A stretch of 64,000 nucleotides of DNA from Candidatus Magasanikbacteria bacterium RIFOXYC2_FULL_42_28 (GTDB lineage Bacteria; Patescibacteria; ABY1; Magasanikbacterales; GWA2-37-8). Positions within the stretch are counted from its first letter, which is position 1; every line of letters begins with the position of its first letter. Of the stretch, positions 40,342 through 47,510 are shown piece by piece. Location of the stretch: positions 1-64,000 of the forward strand of contig MFQZ01000009.1 in NCBI GenBank assembly GCA_001784435.1. The letters are read 5' to 3'. The notes beneath the pieces are model-generated. The model made no database searches, was not told the DNA's origin, and saw nothing but the letters and a program-made list of their open reading frames with translations. A program made the position numbers and the translations under genes.

Positions 40342-41625
40342 TTATTTTCCAACCACCTTTTCTTTTAAATATTCCACCACCTTACGATTTTGAACGGTGA
40401 CAGCGAGCATATCCAGCACCTCCGGGCGTTTGAGGGCATCTTCCACTTTATCATCGCCTTTATACGCGGTGCGAATGGCCTCTTTTTCTTTTTCAATTTC
40501 GCTTGGCTCCACTTTGATGTTATTATCTAATGCCACTTGGCGGGAGACCAGCGCGGCTTTGACGCGAGTGATCGCGCGCTCTTCAAAATCCTTGAAAATT
40601 TCGTCTTCGGTTTTTTTCAAGTCCTTTAAATATTTTTCCATATCAATACCGGCGCGTTCTAAGTCGGCTTTTAATTCGTTAAACATTTTATGTTTTTCCG
40701 TGCGCATTAATACTTCGGGCAATTCGCCAAACTCGGCCACTTCAATAATTTTATGTAAAATTTCTTCTTCCAGACGTTGGGTTTCTTTTTTCTCGGCTTC
40801 GGCGGTTAAATTTCCGTGTAATAATTTTTTTAATGTTTCCAAATCGGTTTGGCCCAAGCCCTTGGCGAATTCGTCGTCAAGTGTTGGGTATTCCAAAGTA
40901 TAAATATCTTTTACTAATACTTCAAAATCAATATCCTTGCCGGCCAGATGTTTTTGATAATGATCGGCCGGGAATTTCAAAGTAAAATTTTTCTTGTCAT
41001 CTTTTTTCAAACCGACAATTTGCTCGGCAAAGCCCGGGATATAGTGGGGCTCGGATAAATATACTTGGTGGTTGGGGGCTTGCCCGCCTTCGACCGGCAC
41101 TTTGTCAATAAACATATTCATGGACACGACCGCTTTGTCGGCGGTAGTGGCGACGCCGTCTTTTAACACCTCTTTACCGCGCATTTTTTTCAAATTATCC
41201 AAAACGTCATTCAACTGTTTGTCTCCCACTTTCACTTCTTTTTTAGCAATTTTAATGGTCGCAAGATCCGGTAATTTTAGCGAGGGGAAAAGCGCGACTA
41301 TGGCTTTGAAAACAAAATCATTGCCCGGTGCCATTTTTTCCAAACTGATTTCCGGCATGCCGACCGTGGTTAATTTTTCCGCCACGACCGCGGTGTGGAA
41401 ATTTTTCTCCACGATGATTTGCATCGCCTCTTCCAGAATTTTAATTTCGCCGATTTGTTGTTTGACAATATCATAAGGCGCTTTGCCCGGGCGGAAGCCG
41501 TGAATAGCGGCGCGTAAGGATATGCGCGTAGCGGCGTCTTCCATATCTTTTTTGTAATCGGCAACCGCGACAGTGATGATGAGTTCGGCTTGGGATTGGG
41601 GGAGGAGTTTTAGGGTGTGGGACAT
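40342..41625 (-). CDS. tig: Trigger factor
   Basis: Ribosome-bound chaperone with prolyl isomerase domain, 427 residues. The N-terminal ribosome-binding region has the signature IHGFRPGKAPYDIV near residue 42. The FKBP-like domain spans about 155-240 (KNFTLKFPADHYQKHLAGKDIDFEV), followed by a helical C-terminal domain rich in E/K. It is full length for the family. The upstream 150 bp hold A-rich repeat sequence. Confidence 0.95.
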   Translation of the reverse strand: MSHTLKLLPQSQAELIITVAVADYKKDMEDAATRISLRAAIHGFRPGKAPYDIVKQQIGEIKILEEAMQIIVEKNFHTAVVAEKLTTVGMPEISLEKMAPGNDFVFKAIVALFPSLKLPDLATIKIAKKEVKVGDKQLNDVLDNLKKMRGKEVLKDGVATTADKAVVSMNMFIDKVPVEGGQAPNHQVYLSEPHYIPGFAEQIVGLKKDDKKNFTLKFPADHYQKHLAGKDIDFEVLVKDIYTLEYPTLDDEFAKGLGQTDLETLKKLLHGNLTAEAEKKETQRLEEEILHKIIEVAEFGELPEVLMRTEKHKMFNELKADLERAGIDMEKYLKDLKKTEDEIFKDFEERAITRVKAALVSRQVALDNNIKVEPSEIEKEKEAIRTAYKGDDKVEDALKRPEVLDMLAVTVQNRKVVEYLKEKVVGK

Positions 41626-41636
41626 AGTGTTAATTT

Positions 41637-41690
41637 AAAATGTAAATATCAAAATGGAAAATGACAAGTTAAAATTAAAAATAAGTGATT
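41637..41690. repeat. A-rich short repeat (family D)
   Basis: AATGTAAATATCAAAATGGAAAATGACAAG... with words shared with 29905, 47245, 48157 and 50022 (ATATCAAAAATCAAA, ATCAAAATGACAA). Confidence 0.55.
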
Positions 41691-41782
41691 GAAGTTTAAC
41701 CGATTTTTTGGAAAAAGTCAAGTTTAACAGGTCTTTTCTTTTTAAAATCTTTATGATAGGGTAATTGGTGAAAGGAGGGCGG

Positions 41783-41944
41783 ATGAAATATTTCGCCCAA
41801 TGGTATGATCCCGTTTTGGCCGCTTCTGTTGTAGGTGGCGTCGTGTTCGGCGTTGCCGGCAGTGTTGTGGTCGCAACTGCGGTCGGCTTGGTGGCAGGGG
41901 CCGGATTTCTCGGCCTGCTCATCAAGCACGATTCCAACCGTTAG
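41783..41944 (+). CDS. 53-residue glycine-zipper membrane peptide
   Basis: MKYFAQWYDPVLAA... then a ~36-residue hydrophobic span (about 11-47) rich in Gly, Ala and Val with repeated small-xxx-small spacing (VVGGVVFGVAGS, GLVAGAGFLGLL), enough for one long or two short membrane helices, and a polar KHDSNR end. A strong Shine-Dalgarno, AAAGGAGG, lies 4 nt before the ATG. Many codons end in C or G. A second small membrane peptide follows 8 bp later with its own AGGAGG. Glycine-zipper peptides occur among holins, bacteriocins and small toxins; no family is recognised. Confidence 0.65.
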   Translation: MKYFAQWYDPVLAASVVGGVVFGVAGSVVVATAVGLVAGAGFLGLLIKHDSNR

Positions 41945-41952
41945 GAGGTTTT

Positions 41953-42096
41953 GTGTTAACCGATTTTATGGTACCGTCTGATGACATGCTGATCCCGTGC
42001 GCGACGATCATCGGTGTACTCATCGGCGTACTCATCGCGTGGTTCGTCGTGGCGGGAGATGTTCGCCCTGTCTCTCGTCGTCCGCAGTCCAAGTGA
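41953..42096 (+). CDS. 47-residue single-span membrane peptide
   Basis: Starts GTG at 41953, 4 nt after AGGAGG that overlaps the stop region of the upstream gene. Residues 13-34 (LIPCATIIGVLIGVLIAWFVV) form one membrane helix; the tail is basic (RRPQSK), which predicts a cytoplasmic C-terminus. Codon use is GC-rich (ATC, CTC, GTC, GCG). It forms a two-gene cassette with the 41783 gene. A perfect GGGGCGAAG/CTTCGCCCC hairpin at 42112-42139 and a terminator follow. Function unknown. Confidence 0.6.
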   Translation: MLTDFMVPSDDMLIPCATIIGVLIGVLIAWFVVAGDVRPVSRRPQSK

Positions 42097-42111
42097 CAGC
42101 CAACCTTTCAC

Positions 42112-42186
42112 GGGGCGAAGATTTGAGGACCTTCGCCCCTAGTCCTAAATTTAAAATCATCCCGACTAAGTTGGGATGATTTTTTT
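42112..42186 (+). terminator. Hairpin plus terminator of the two-peptide cassette
   Basis: GGGGCGAAG-ATTTGAGGAC-CTTCGCCCC (42112-42139), then AAATCATCCCGAC-TAA-GTTGGGATGATTTTTTT (42153-42186); the second can also end the convergent ATPase gene. Confidence 0.8.
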
Positions 42187-42188
42187 GT

Positions 42189-43403
42189 TTAAAGTAATGG
42201 GATAAAAAGTTCGTTGGTTTTTTCGTTGTTGTCAACCCCGTTAAAATATAAACAATAAGTCGCGGAATTCGGGTAGTCCAGCTTAAAAGCAGTGGGCAGG
42301 CGGCACTTGCTTTGGTTGGATTTTATTTCCAAGGCGATATTTTGACCATTGCCGATGTCTAAAATAAAATCCACTTCATTCTGATTTTTATCTCGCCAAT
42401 ATTGAGGTGAATATTTGTTTTTGACAAATTGCATGTAGGTGGCGTTTTCCAAGAGTGGGCCGTTATCGGCGCGTTTATCAAAAATTTGAAAATTATTAAT
42501 AATGTGATTGCGCAAGCCGGTATCAAAAAAATAAACTTTTTGATTTTTTACTATTTCTTTTCTTTTGTTATTATAAAATGGGCGGATTAAACTGATGATG
42601 TAGGTCTTGCTAAGAAAGTTTAGGTATTTTTTTAAGGTATGATAGGCGAATTCGGATATTTCCGTCAGTTCTTTATATTCAATTAAATTACCAGTTTGCA
42701 GAGCTAGTGCTTTGATTAATTTCCCTAATTTATAATCATCCACTAACCCCAAAATATCCTTTACATCTCTTAAAAAATAAGTGTTATAAATATTTTTTAG
42801 CACTTCCTTTTTTTCGGCCTCTGTTTTTGATAATATTACCGCCGGGTATCCACCCCAAATCGCGTATTCTTCAAAATATTTTTTTAAAATTATATTTTGC
42901 TCGGCAGTCAAAGAATAATTTTTAGTGTTTTCCCAATCAATTTTATTTTTAGTATAGATACTGCAATATTTAGGGTCGCGACATTGCAAATACTCTTCAA
43001 AATTGAATGGCAACATTTCTAAAACAAACACTCGGCCGACCAGAAATTTGGCCGCCTTGATAGTAAGATCAAGTGCTGACGAGCCGGAAATAATTATTTT
43101 GGTAGGATGTTCGTCGTAGATATATTTTAAAAGCTTTCCGCCGTTTTTAGCATACTGGAATTCATCAATAAAGACATAATCGTTGCCAGCGATGTGGGTA
43201 CTAATAAATTCTTTGATATTTTTCTCAAATAAATTAAGCGTGTCTTGATCTTCAAATGTTAAAAATACCGCTTTTTTTAAATCGTTATAAATTTTTTTAA
43301 TAGTGGTAGTTTTACCGCATTGGCGGGGGCCAATAAGCGCGATTATTTCCGGTCTTTTTAAATACCCAATAATCTCGGCTTCTATTTTTCGCTTAATATA
43401 CAT
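42189..43403 (-). CDS. AAA ATPase with C-terminal DUF4143 nuclease-like domain
   Basis: 404 residues. Walker A IGPRQCGKTTTIKKIY near residue 25, Walker B DYVFIDEFQYA, sensor IIISGSSALDLTI, then GRVFVLEMLPFNFEEYL and a winged-helix stretch. The C-terminal part has NEVDFILDIGNGQNIALEIKSN, a PD-(D/E)xK-like core (D...E-x-K). This is the widespread archaeal/bacterial ATP-binding DUF4143 family, whose role is poorly known; toxin-antitoxin-like or defence functions have been suggested for relatives. It has its own promoter within a dyad. Confidence 0.85.
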   Translation of the reverse strand: MYIKRKIEAEIIGYLKRPEIIALIGPRQCGKTTTIKKIYNDLKKAVFLTFEDQDTLNLFEKNIKEFISTHIAGNDYVFIDEFQYAKNGGKLLKYIYDEHPTKIIISGSSALDLTIKAAKFLVGRVFVLEMLPFNFEEYLQCRDPKYCSIYTKNKIDWENTKNYSLTAEQNIILKKYFEEYAIWGGYPAVILSKTEAEKKEVLKNIYNTYFLRDVKDILGLVDDYKLGKLIKALALQTGNLIEYKELTEISEFAYHTLKKYLNFLSKTYIISLIRPFYNNKRKEIVKNQKVYFFDTGLRNHIINNFQIFDKRADNGPLLENATYMQFVKNKYSPQYWRDKNQNEVDFILDIGNGQNIALEIKSNQSKCRLPTAFKLDYPNSATYCLYFNGVDNNEKTNELFIPLL

Positions 43404-43417
43404 AAAATTAAGGTTAC

Positions 43418-43472
43418 TACTCTAAAATTGACTTGTATGTTAATTATAGAGTATGCGGTGATTATTGTCAAT
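43418..43472 (-). promoter_or_regulatory. Promoter with flanking dyad for the DUF4143 ATPase gene
   Basis: Minus strand TTGACA (43472-43467), 17 bp, TATAAT (43449-43444). TACTCTA (43418-43424) and TAGAGTA (43448-43454) form an inverted pair from the -10 into the transcribed leader, a possible operator. Confidence 0.7.
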
Positions 43473-43488
43473 AGTTGGTGTTTTGGTT

Positions 43489-43516
43489 TGACAGAGAGAG
43501 AGATGTTTGATAGATT
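43489..43516 (+). promoter_or_regulatory. Promoter of the 64-residue gene
   Basis: TTGACA (43489-43494), 16-bp spacer, TAGATT (43511-43516). Confidence 0.5.
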
Positions 43517-43546
43517 TTAGGGGCGAGATGGAGAAAGGGAGGGTAT

Positions 43547-43741
43547 ATGGAGCAGCACTTTGTTTTGTCAGAAATGGAGGATGTAGATGTTTTTAGGTTT
43601 TCTCCGAATTTTTATGGCCAAAGGCCAAAGGAGGTGTTGTTCGGGTATGCAAGGTTTAACGCCTTGCATCATTTGCTCGACGATTGGCGTGCTCGTCTTC
43701 AAGGTGGCAGTTCCGCCACCTCGGATACGGACGCGACCTAA
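43547..43741 (+). CDS. 64-residue micro-protein in a hairpin-rich cassette
   Basis: MEQHFVLSEMEDVDVFRFSP... with a mixed acidic N-half and a helical FNALHHLLDDWRARL segment near residues 38-52, then a Ser/Thr/Asp tail. Not recognised. A GGGAGG Shine-Dalgarno lies just before the ATG. Three perfect hairpins fall inside the frame: TGGCC-AAA-GGCCA (43615-43627), ATGCAAGG-TTTAACG-CCTTGCAT (43647-43669) and GGTGGC-AGTTCC-GCCACC (43703-43720). This density is unusual for a coding sequence, so the RNA itself may matter. A terminator follows. Confidence 0.55.
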   Translation: MEQHFVLSEMEDVDVFRFSPNFYGQRPKEVLFGYARFNALHHLLDDWRARLQGGSSATSDTDAT

Positions 43742-43774
43742 CAGGGGGTTTCCATCTCGCACCCCCAATTATTT

Positions 43775-43808
43775 AAAATCACCCGCCGAATTGGCGAGTG
43801 ATTTTTTT
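43775..43808. terminator. Terminator between the 64-residue gene and hppA
   Basis: AATCACCCGCC-GAATT-GGCGAGTGATTTTTTT. Confidence 0.8.
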
Positions 43809-43822
43809 GTTTGAATTTATTT

Positions 43823-45808
43823 TTATTTCATGAGCAATCCCACAATTAAAAGCGCCATAATATTCGCCACTTTAATCATCGGGTTAATCGCCGGACCAGC
43901 CGTGTCCTTGTAGGGGTCGCCAACCGTGTCGCCGGTTACCGCGGCTTGATGAGCAAACGATCCTTTGCCTCCATAATTTCCTTTTTCAATATATTTTTTC
44001 GCGTTGTCCCAAGCGCCACCACCAGTTGTCATTGAGATTGCGACAAATAATCCGGTGACGATTGTACCAATAAGTAATCCACCCAACGCGGCAATTCCTA
44101 AAGTGTAGCCGACGATAATCGGAGCCAACACCGGAATCGCTGCCGGTAAAATCATTTGACCGATTGCGCCTTTGGTCACGATATCCACGGCCTTGCCATA
44201 ATCTGGCTTGGCAGTACGTTCCATGATACCGGGAATTTCTTTGAATTGGCGACGAACTTCTTCGACAACTTTACCCGCGACTTTTCCGACTGATTCCATT
44301 AACAATGCGCCGAAGAAGTATGGGAGTAACCCACCAATAAATAATCCAGCTAAAACTTTTGGATCATTAATTAAAAATTGGAATGTGTCTGGTAATTTAT
44401 GAGTGAAGTCAGCGAATAAAACTAACGAAGCCAACGCGGCCGAACCGATTGCATAGCCTTTTGTCACCGCTTTTGTGGTGTTGCCAACCGCGTCCAATGG
44501 ATCAGTGATGTCGCGTACAGATTGTGGCAATTCCGCCATCTCGGCAATACCGCCGGCGTTGTCAGTGATTGGGCCGTAAGCGTCAATTGTTACTACTATA
44601 CCAGTCAAAGACAACATACCCATCGCAGCGACAGCCACGCCATAAATTCCAGCGAAGTGATAAGCGCCAAGCATACCAGCAACGATACATAATACTGGCA
44701 AAGCAGTTGATTTCATTGAGACCGCTAAACCGGCAATTACGTTTGTGCCATGTCCGGTTTCAGAGGCTTTGGCAATTTGTTTTACCGGGCCATATTTAGT
44801 CGCGGTATAATATTCAGTAATCCAAACCATCGCGGCTGTCAAAACTAAACCGATTACCGCGCAGAAGAAAATATTGTTTGCGGTGTAACCAACAAGGTCG
44901 CCCATTAACCATTTGGTGGCTGGATAAAATCCGATCAAAGCCAAAACGCCAGAAGCGCCTAAACCTTTGTACAAAGCGTTCATCACGTTTAAATCTTTGC
45001 CCAAGCGAATGGCAAAAGTTCCAACGATGGAAGCGATAATAGAAATACCGCCGAGCACGAGTGGGTAGACAACGGCTTTTTCATTCCCAACAAATAAAAT
45101 TCCACCCAAGATCATAGCAGCGACAGCTGTGACAGCATAAGTTTCAAATAAATCCGCGGCCATACCGGCGCAGTCGCCAACATTATCACCGACGTTATCG
45201 GCAATTACGGCCGGGTTGCGTGGGTCATCTTCTGGAATTCCTTTTTCTACTTTACCGACAAGGTCGGCGCCCACATCAGCGGCTTTGGTGAAAATACCAC
45301 CGCCGATACGAGCGAAGACAGAAATTAAACTTCCGCCAAAACCTAAACCAATCAAAGCGGATAAATCTTTGGTTAATAAATAAAATCCGGACACGCCGAG
45401 CAAGCCTAAACCCACGACCAGTAAACCAGTAATTGAACCACCGCGAACCGCGACGTTCATCGCTTCTTTAAAACCGGTTTTAGCAGCTTCGGCCGTGCGG
45501 ACATTGGCGCGCACCGAGACACTCATGCCGATGACGCCAGCGACTCCGGACAACACCGCTCCGACTACAAATCCGAAACCGGTCATCCAATCAACGAATA
45601 ATCCGATTAATAAAAAAACTAAAAACGCGACATAAGCAATAGTTTTGTACTGGCGTTTTAAATAAGCATTGGCGCCGTCTTGAATGGCGCGAGCGATTGC
45701 TTTCATCCGGTCGTCTCCAGCCGGAAGTTTGTTAATCCAGTAAACTAAAACACCGCCATAGATAATGGCGATAAGCGCGGGCAAAAGCGCGAACAGGACT
45801 ACGGTCAT
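43823..45808 (-). CDS. hppA: Membrane proton-pumping pyrophosphatase (K+-independent type)
   Basis: 661 residues, about 16 membrane helices. It hydrolyses pyrophosphate and pumps H+ outward or into an outside space. The pyrophosphate-binding loops DNVGDNVGDCAG and DTVGDPYKDTAGPAINP are intact. GNTTKAVTKGYAIGSAAL has Lys at the position that is Ala in K+-dependent enzymes, which marks the K+-independent class. In a fermentative CPR cell it would help build a proton gradient from biosynthetic PPi. Confidence 0.97.
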   Translation of the reverse strand: MTVVLFALLPALIAIIYGGVLVYWINKLPAGDDRMKAIARAIQDGANAYLKRQYKTIAYVAFLVFLLIGLFVDWMTGFGFVVGAVLSGVAGVIGMSVSVRANVRTAEAAKTGFKEAMNVAVRGGSITGLLVVGLGLLGVSGFYLLTKDLSALIGLGFGGSLISVFARIGGGIFTKAADVGADLVGKVEKGIPEDDPRNPAVIADNVGDNVGDCAGMAADLFETYAVTAVAAMILGGILFVGNEKAVVYPLVLGGISIIASIVGTFAIRLGKDLNVMNALYKGLGASGVLALIGFYPATKWLMGDLVGYTANNIFFCAVIGLVLTAAMVWITEYYTATKYGPVKQIAKASETGHGTNVIAGLAVSMKSTALPVLCIVAGMLGAYHFAGIYGVAVAAMGMLSLTGIVVTIDAYGPITDNAGGIAEMAELPQSVRDITDPLDAVGNTTKAVTKGYAIGSAALASLVLFADFTHKLPDTFQFLINDPKVLAGLFIGGLLPYFFGALLMESVGKVAGKVVEEVRRQFKEIPGIMERTAKPDYGKAVDIVTKGAIGQMILPAAIPVLAPIIVGYTLGIAALGGLLIGTIVTGLFVAISMTTGGGAWDNAKKYIEKGNYGGKGSFAHQAAVTGDTVGDPYKDTAGPAINPMIKVANIMALLIVGLLMK

Positions 45809-45912
45809 ATTTGGCTAGGTTAAGATTTAAAACACCTGCTTGGGACAGGTTGAAGGGTTGATTTATACCGTATTTTATGCTAAAATAGGTCAACAGTCAA
45901 GTGGCGTAAGTT

Positions 45913-47238
45913 ATGAAAAATATAATTTTGTTAAAGACCTTGCGCGCGCTTATATATAGTAAGCGTGTTTTGTGGTGGTTGGGGTCGGGTTTTGGGCGAG
46001 TTTTAGGTGTTATTTTTATTCCGGTGCATCGGGTTTTTGGGTGGGGACATTATAAAATCGGGTATTTTTTTAAAAGAACCGGCCTGACTAGCAGTGGCGC
46101 TTGGTGGTTGCGTCGGAGTGTGATGCAAATGGCGGTATTTGTGGTGGTGATTGTTTTGGCTATGCCCCAAACCAAATTATACGCTAAACGCGATATCTCC
46201 ACCGTTGGTCAAGATAGTCTGGCTTTTCGTTTGACCAGCCCGGAAGAAAAATTTTCTACTGAGGACATTATTGTTGTCAGTGATAATTTTACGCCTGATG
46301 TTAATCGGCAAGCCGGGGTAGTTGAGGCCGAAATGTTTTTACCCGGCAATGTGTTTGATGCTTGGCAAGATCAGGAATTATCCGCGATCGTAGCCGGAGG
46401 TACCGCTTTTGGCAAGCCGATTTTGTTGCCGGGCGGACATAGTTTGGCCAATAGCACGCGTACCGAGCCGGTGGAATATATTATTGAAGCCGGTGATAAT
46501 TTGGGCAGTATTGCTAATCGGTTTGGCGTGAGTTTGGCAACAATTTTATGGGAGAATAAATTAACGGAAAGATCAATTTTACGTTTGGGACAAAAAATTA
46601 TTATCTTGCCGGTAACCGGCGTCACTCACAAAGTGGTCAAAGGCGATGTGGTGAGTAAATTAGCCAAGACCTACCGGACCGAAGAAACAAAAATTATTGA
46701 ATTTAATAAGTTAGAAGAAAATGGCGGTGGTTTGGTAGCGGGCAATTTTATAATTATTCCCGATGGCGTGAAACCGGCATCAGCGGTTCCGGCTTCCGCT
46801 CGTATTACTCCGACGGTTGGTAATGTGACGCGACCGCCGGCATCAGCCGCCGCGCCGACTGCTTCCGGTTTTGTTTGGCCGGCCGGTGTTCGTGTCATAA
46901 CGCAATATTATAATTGGAATCATCACGCGATTGATATTGCCGGTGGTAATTTTAAGACGCCAATTTACGCGTCTAAGGCCGGCACGGTAGTAGTTTCGCA
47001 ATGCGGTTGGAATGGCGGTTATGGTTGTTATGTTACTTTGGATCACGGCGGTGGTGTTCGGACAATTTATGGGCATAATTCTAAATTATTGGTTAGTGTT
47101 GGCGATTATGTTGGTACTGGCGAAACCATCGCGCTCATGGGCAATACCGGTAATGTGCGCGGTAAGACCGGCATTCATTTGCATTTTGAAGTATTGGTGA
47201 ATGGGGTGAGGAAGAACCCGTTGAGTTATGTGAAGTAA
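45913..47238 (+). CDS. LysM-M23 peptidoglycan endopeptidase
   Basis: 441 residues. A cytoplasmic basic start and a membrane segment (about 70-86) precede two LysM modules (VEYIIEAGDNLGSIANRFGV and THKVVKGDVVSKLAKTYR), an Ala/Pro linker, and an M23 domain with NHHAIDIAG (HxxxD ligands) and GIHLHFEVLVNG (HxH ligands). The zinc site is complete, so an active endopeptidase that cuts wall cross-links is likely. It diverges from hppA. Confidence 0.95.
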   Translation: MKNIILLKTLRALIYSKRVLWWLGSGFGRVLGVIFIPVHRVFGWGHYKIGYFFKRTGLTSSGAWWLRRSVMQMAVFVVVIVLAMPQTKLYAKRDISTVGQDSLAFRLTSPEEKFSTEDIIVVSDNFTPDVNRQAGVVEAEMFLPGNVFDAWQDQELSAIVAGGTAFGKPILLPGGHSLANSTRTEPVEYIIEAGDNLGSIANRFGVSLATILWENKLTERSILRLGQKIIILPVTGVTHKVVKGDVVSKLAKTYRTEETKIIEFNKLEENGGGLVAGNFIIIPDGVKPASAVPASARITPTVGNVTRPPASAAAPTASGFVWPAGVRVITQYYNWNHHAIDIAGGNFKTPIYASKAGTVVVSQCGWNGGYGCYVTLDHGGGVRTIYGHNSKLLVSVGDYVGTGETIALMGNTGNVRGKTGIHLHFEVLVNGVRKNPLSYVK

Positions 47239-47244
47239 AAAAAA

Positions 47245-47292
47245 TATCAAAAATTAAATATCAAATATCAAAATGACAATTTAAAATTAAAA
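47245..47292. repeat. A-rich short repeat (family D)
   Basis: AAATATCAAAAATTAAATATC then AAAATGACAATTTAAAATT; same words as other family D sites. Confidence 0.55.
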
Positions 47293-47356
47293 ATTTACAG
47301 TAATGCGTTTGGGCTTGAAAATTTAAAGATTATCTGATATTGTGTAATCATAAAAT

Positions 47357-47431
47357 GGTACCGTGGCCAAGTAGTAAGGCGAAGCTCTGCAAAAGCTTTA
47401 TGCGTGGGTGCAACTCCCACCGGTACCTCCA
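47357..47431 (+). tRNA. tRNA-Cys (GCA)
   Basis: Acceptor GGTACCG/CGGTACC, D-stem GCC/GGC, anticodon stem AAGCT/AGCTT with loop CTGCAAA (anticodon GCA), T-stem GTGGG/CCCAC, and U73, the tRNA-Cys identity base. CCA is encoded (47429-47431). The T-loop TGCAACT departs from the usual TTCRANT. Confidence 0.95.
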
Positions 47432-47460
47432 AATCCGTCTTTTGTTTAGGCGGATTTTTT
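47431..47460 (+). terminator. Terminator after tRNA-Cys
   Basis: AAATCCGTC...GGCGGATTTTTT. Confidence 0.8.
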
Positions 47461-47510
47461 GTTTGCTAAAATAAGATTTTAGAGGTAAAATATAGCCACA
47501 AAATATATCT

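Noticed and set aside
41997..42179. 60-codon frame over the two-peptide cassette
   Set aside because: Wrong-frame shadow; the GTG frame at 41953 has the correctly spaced AGGAGG and a coherent membrane helix.
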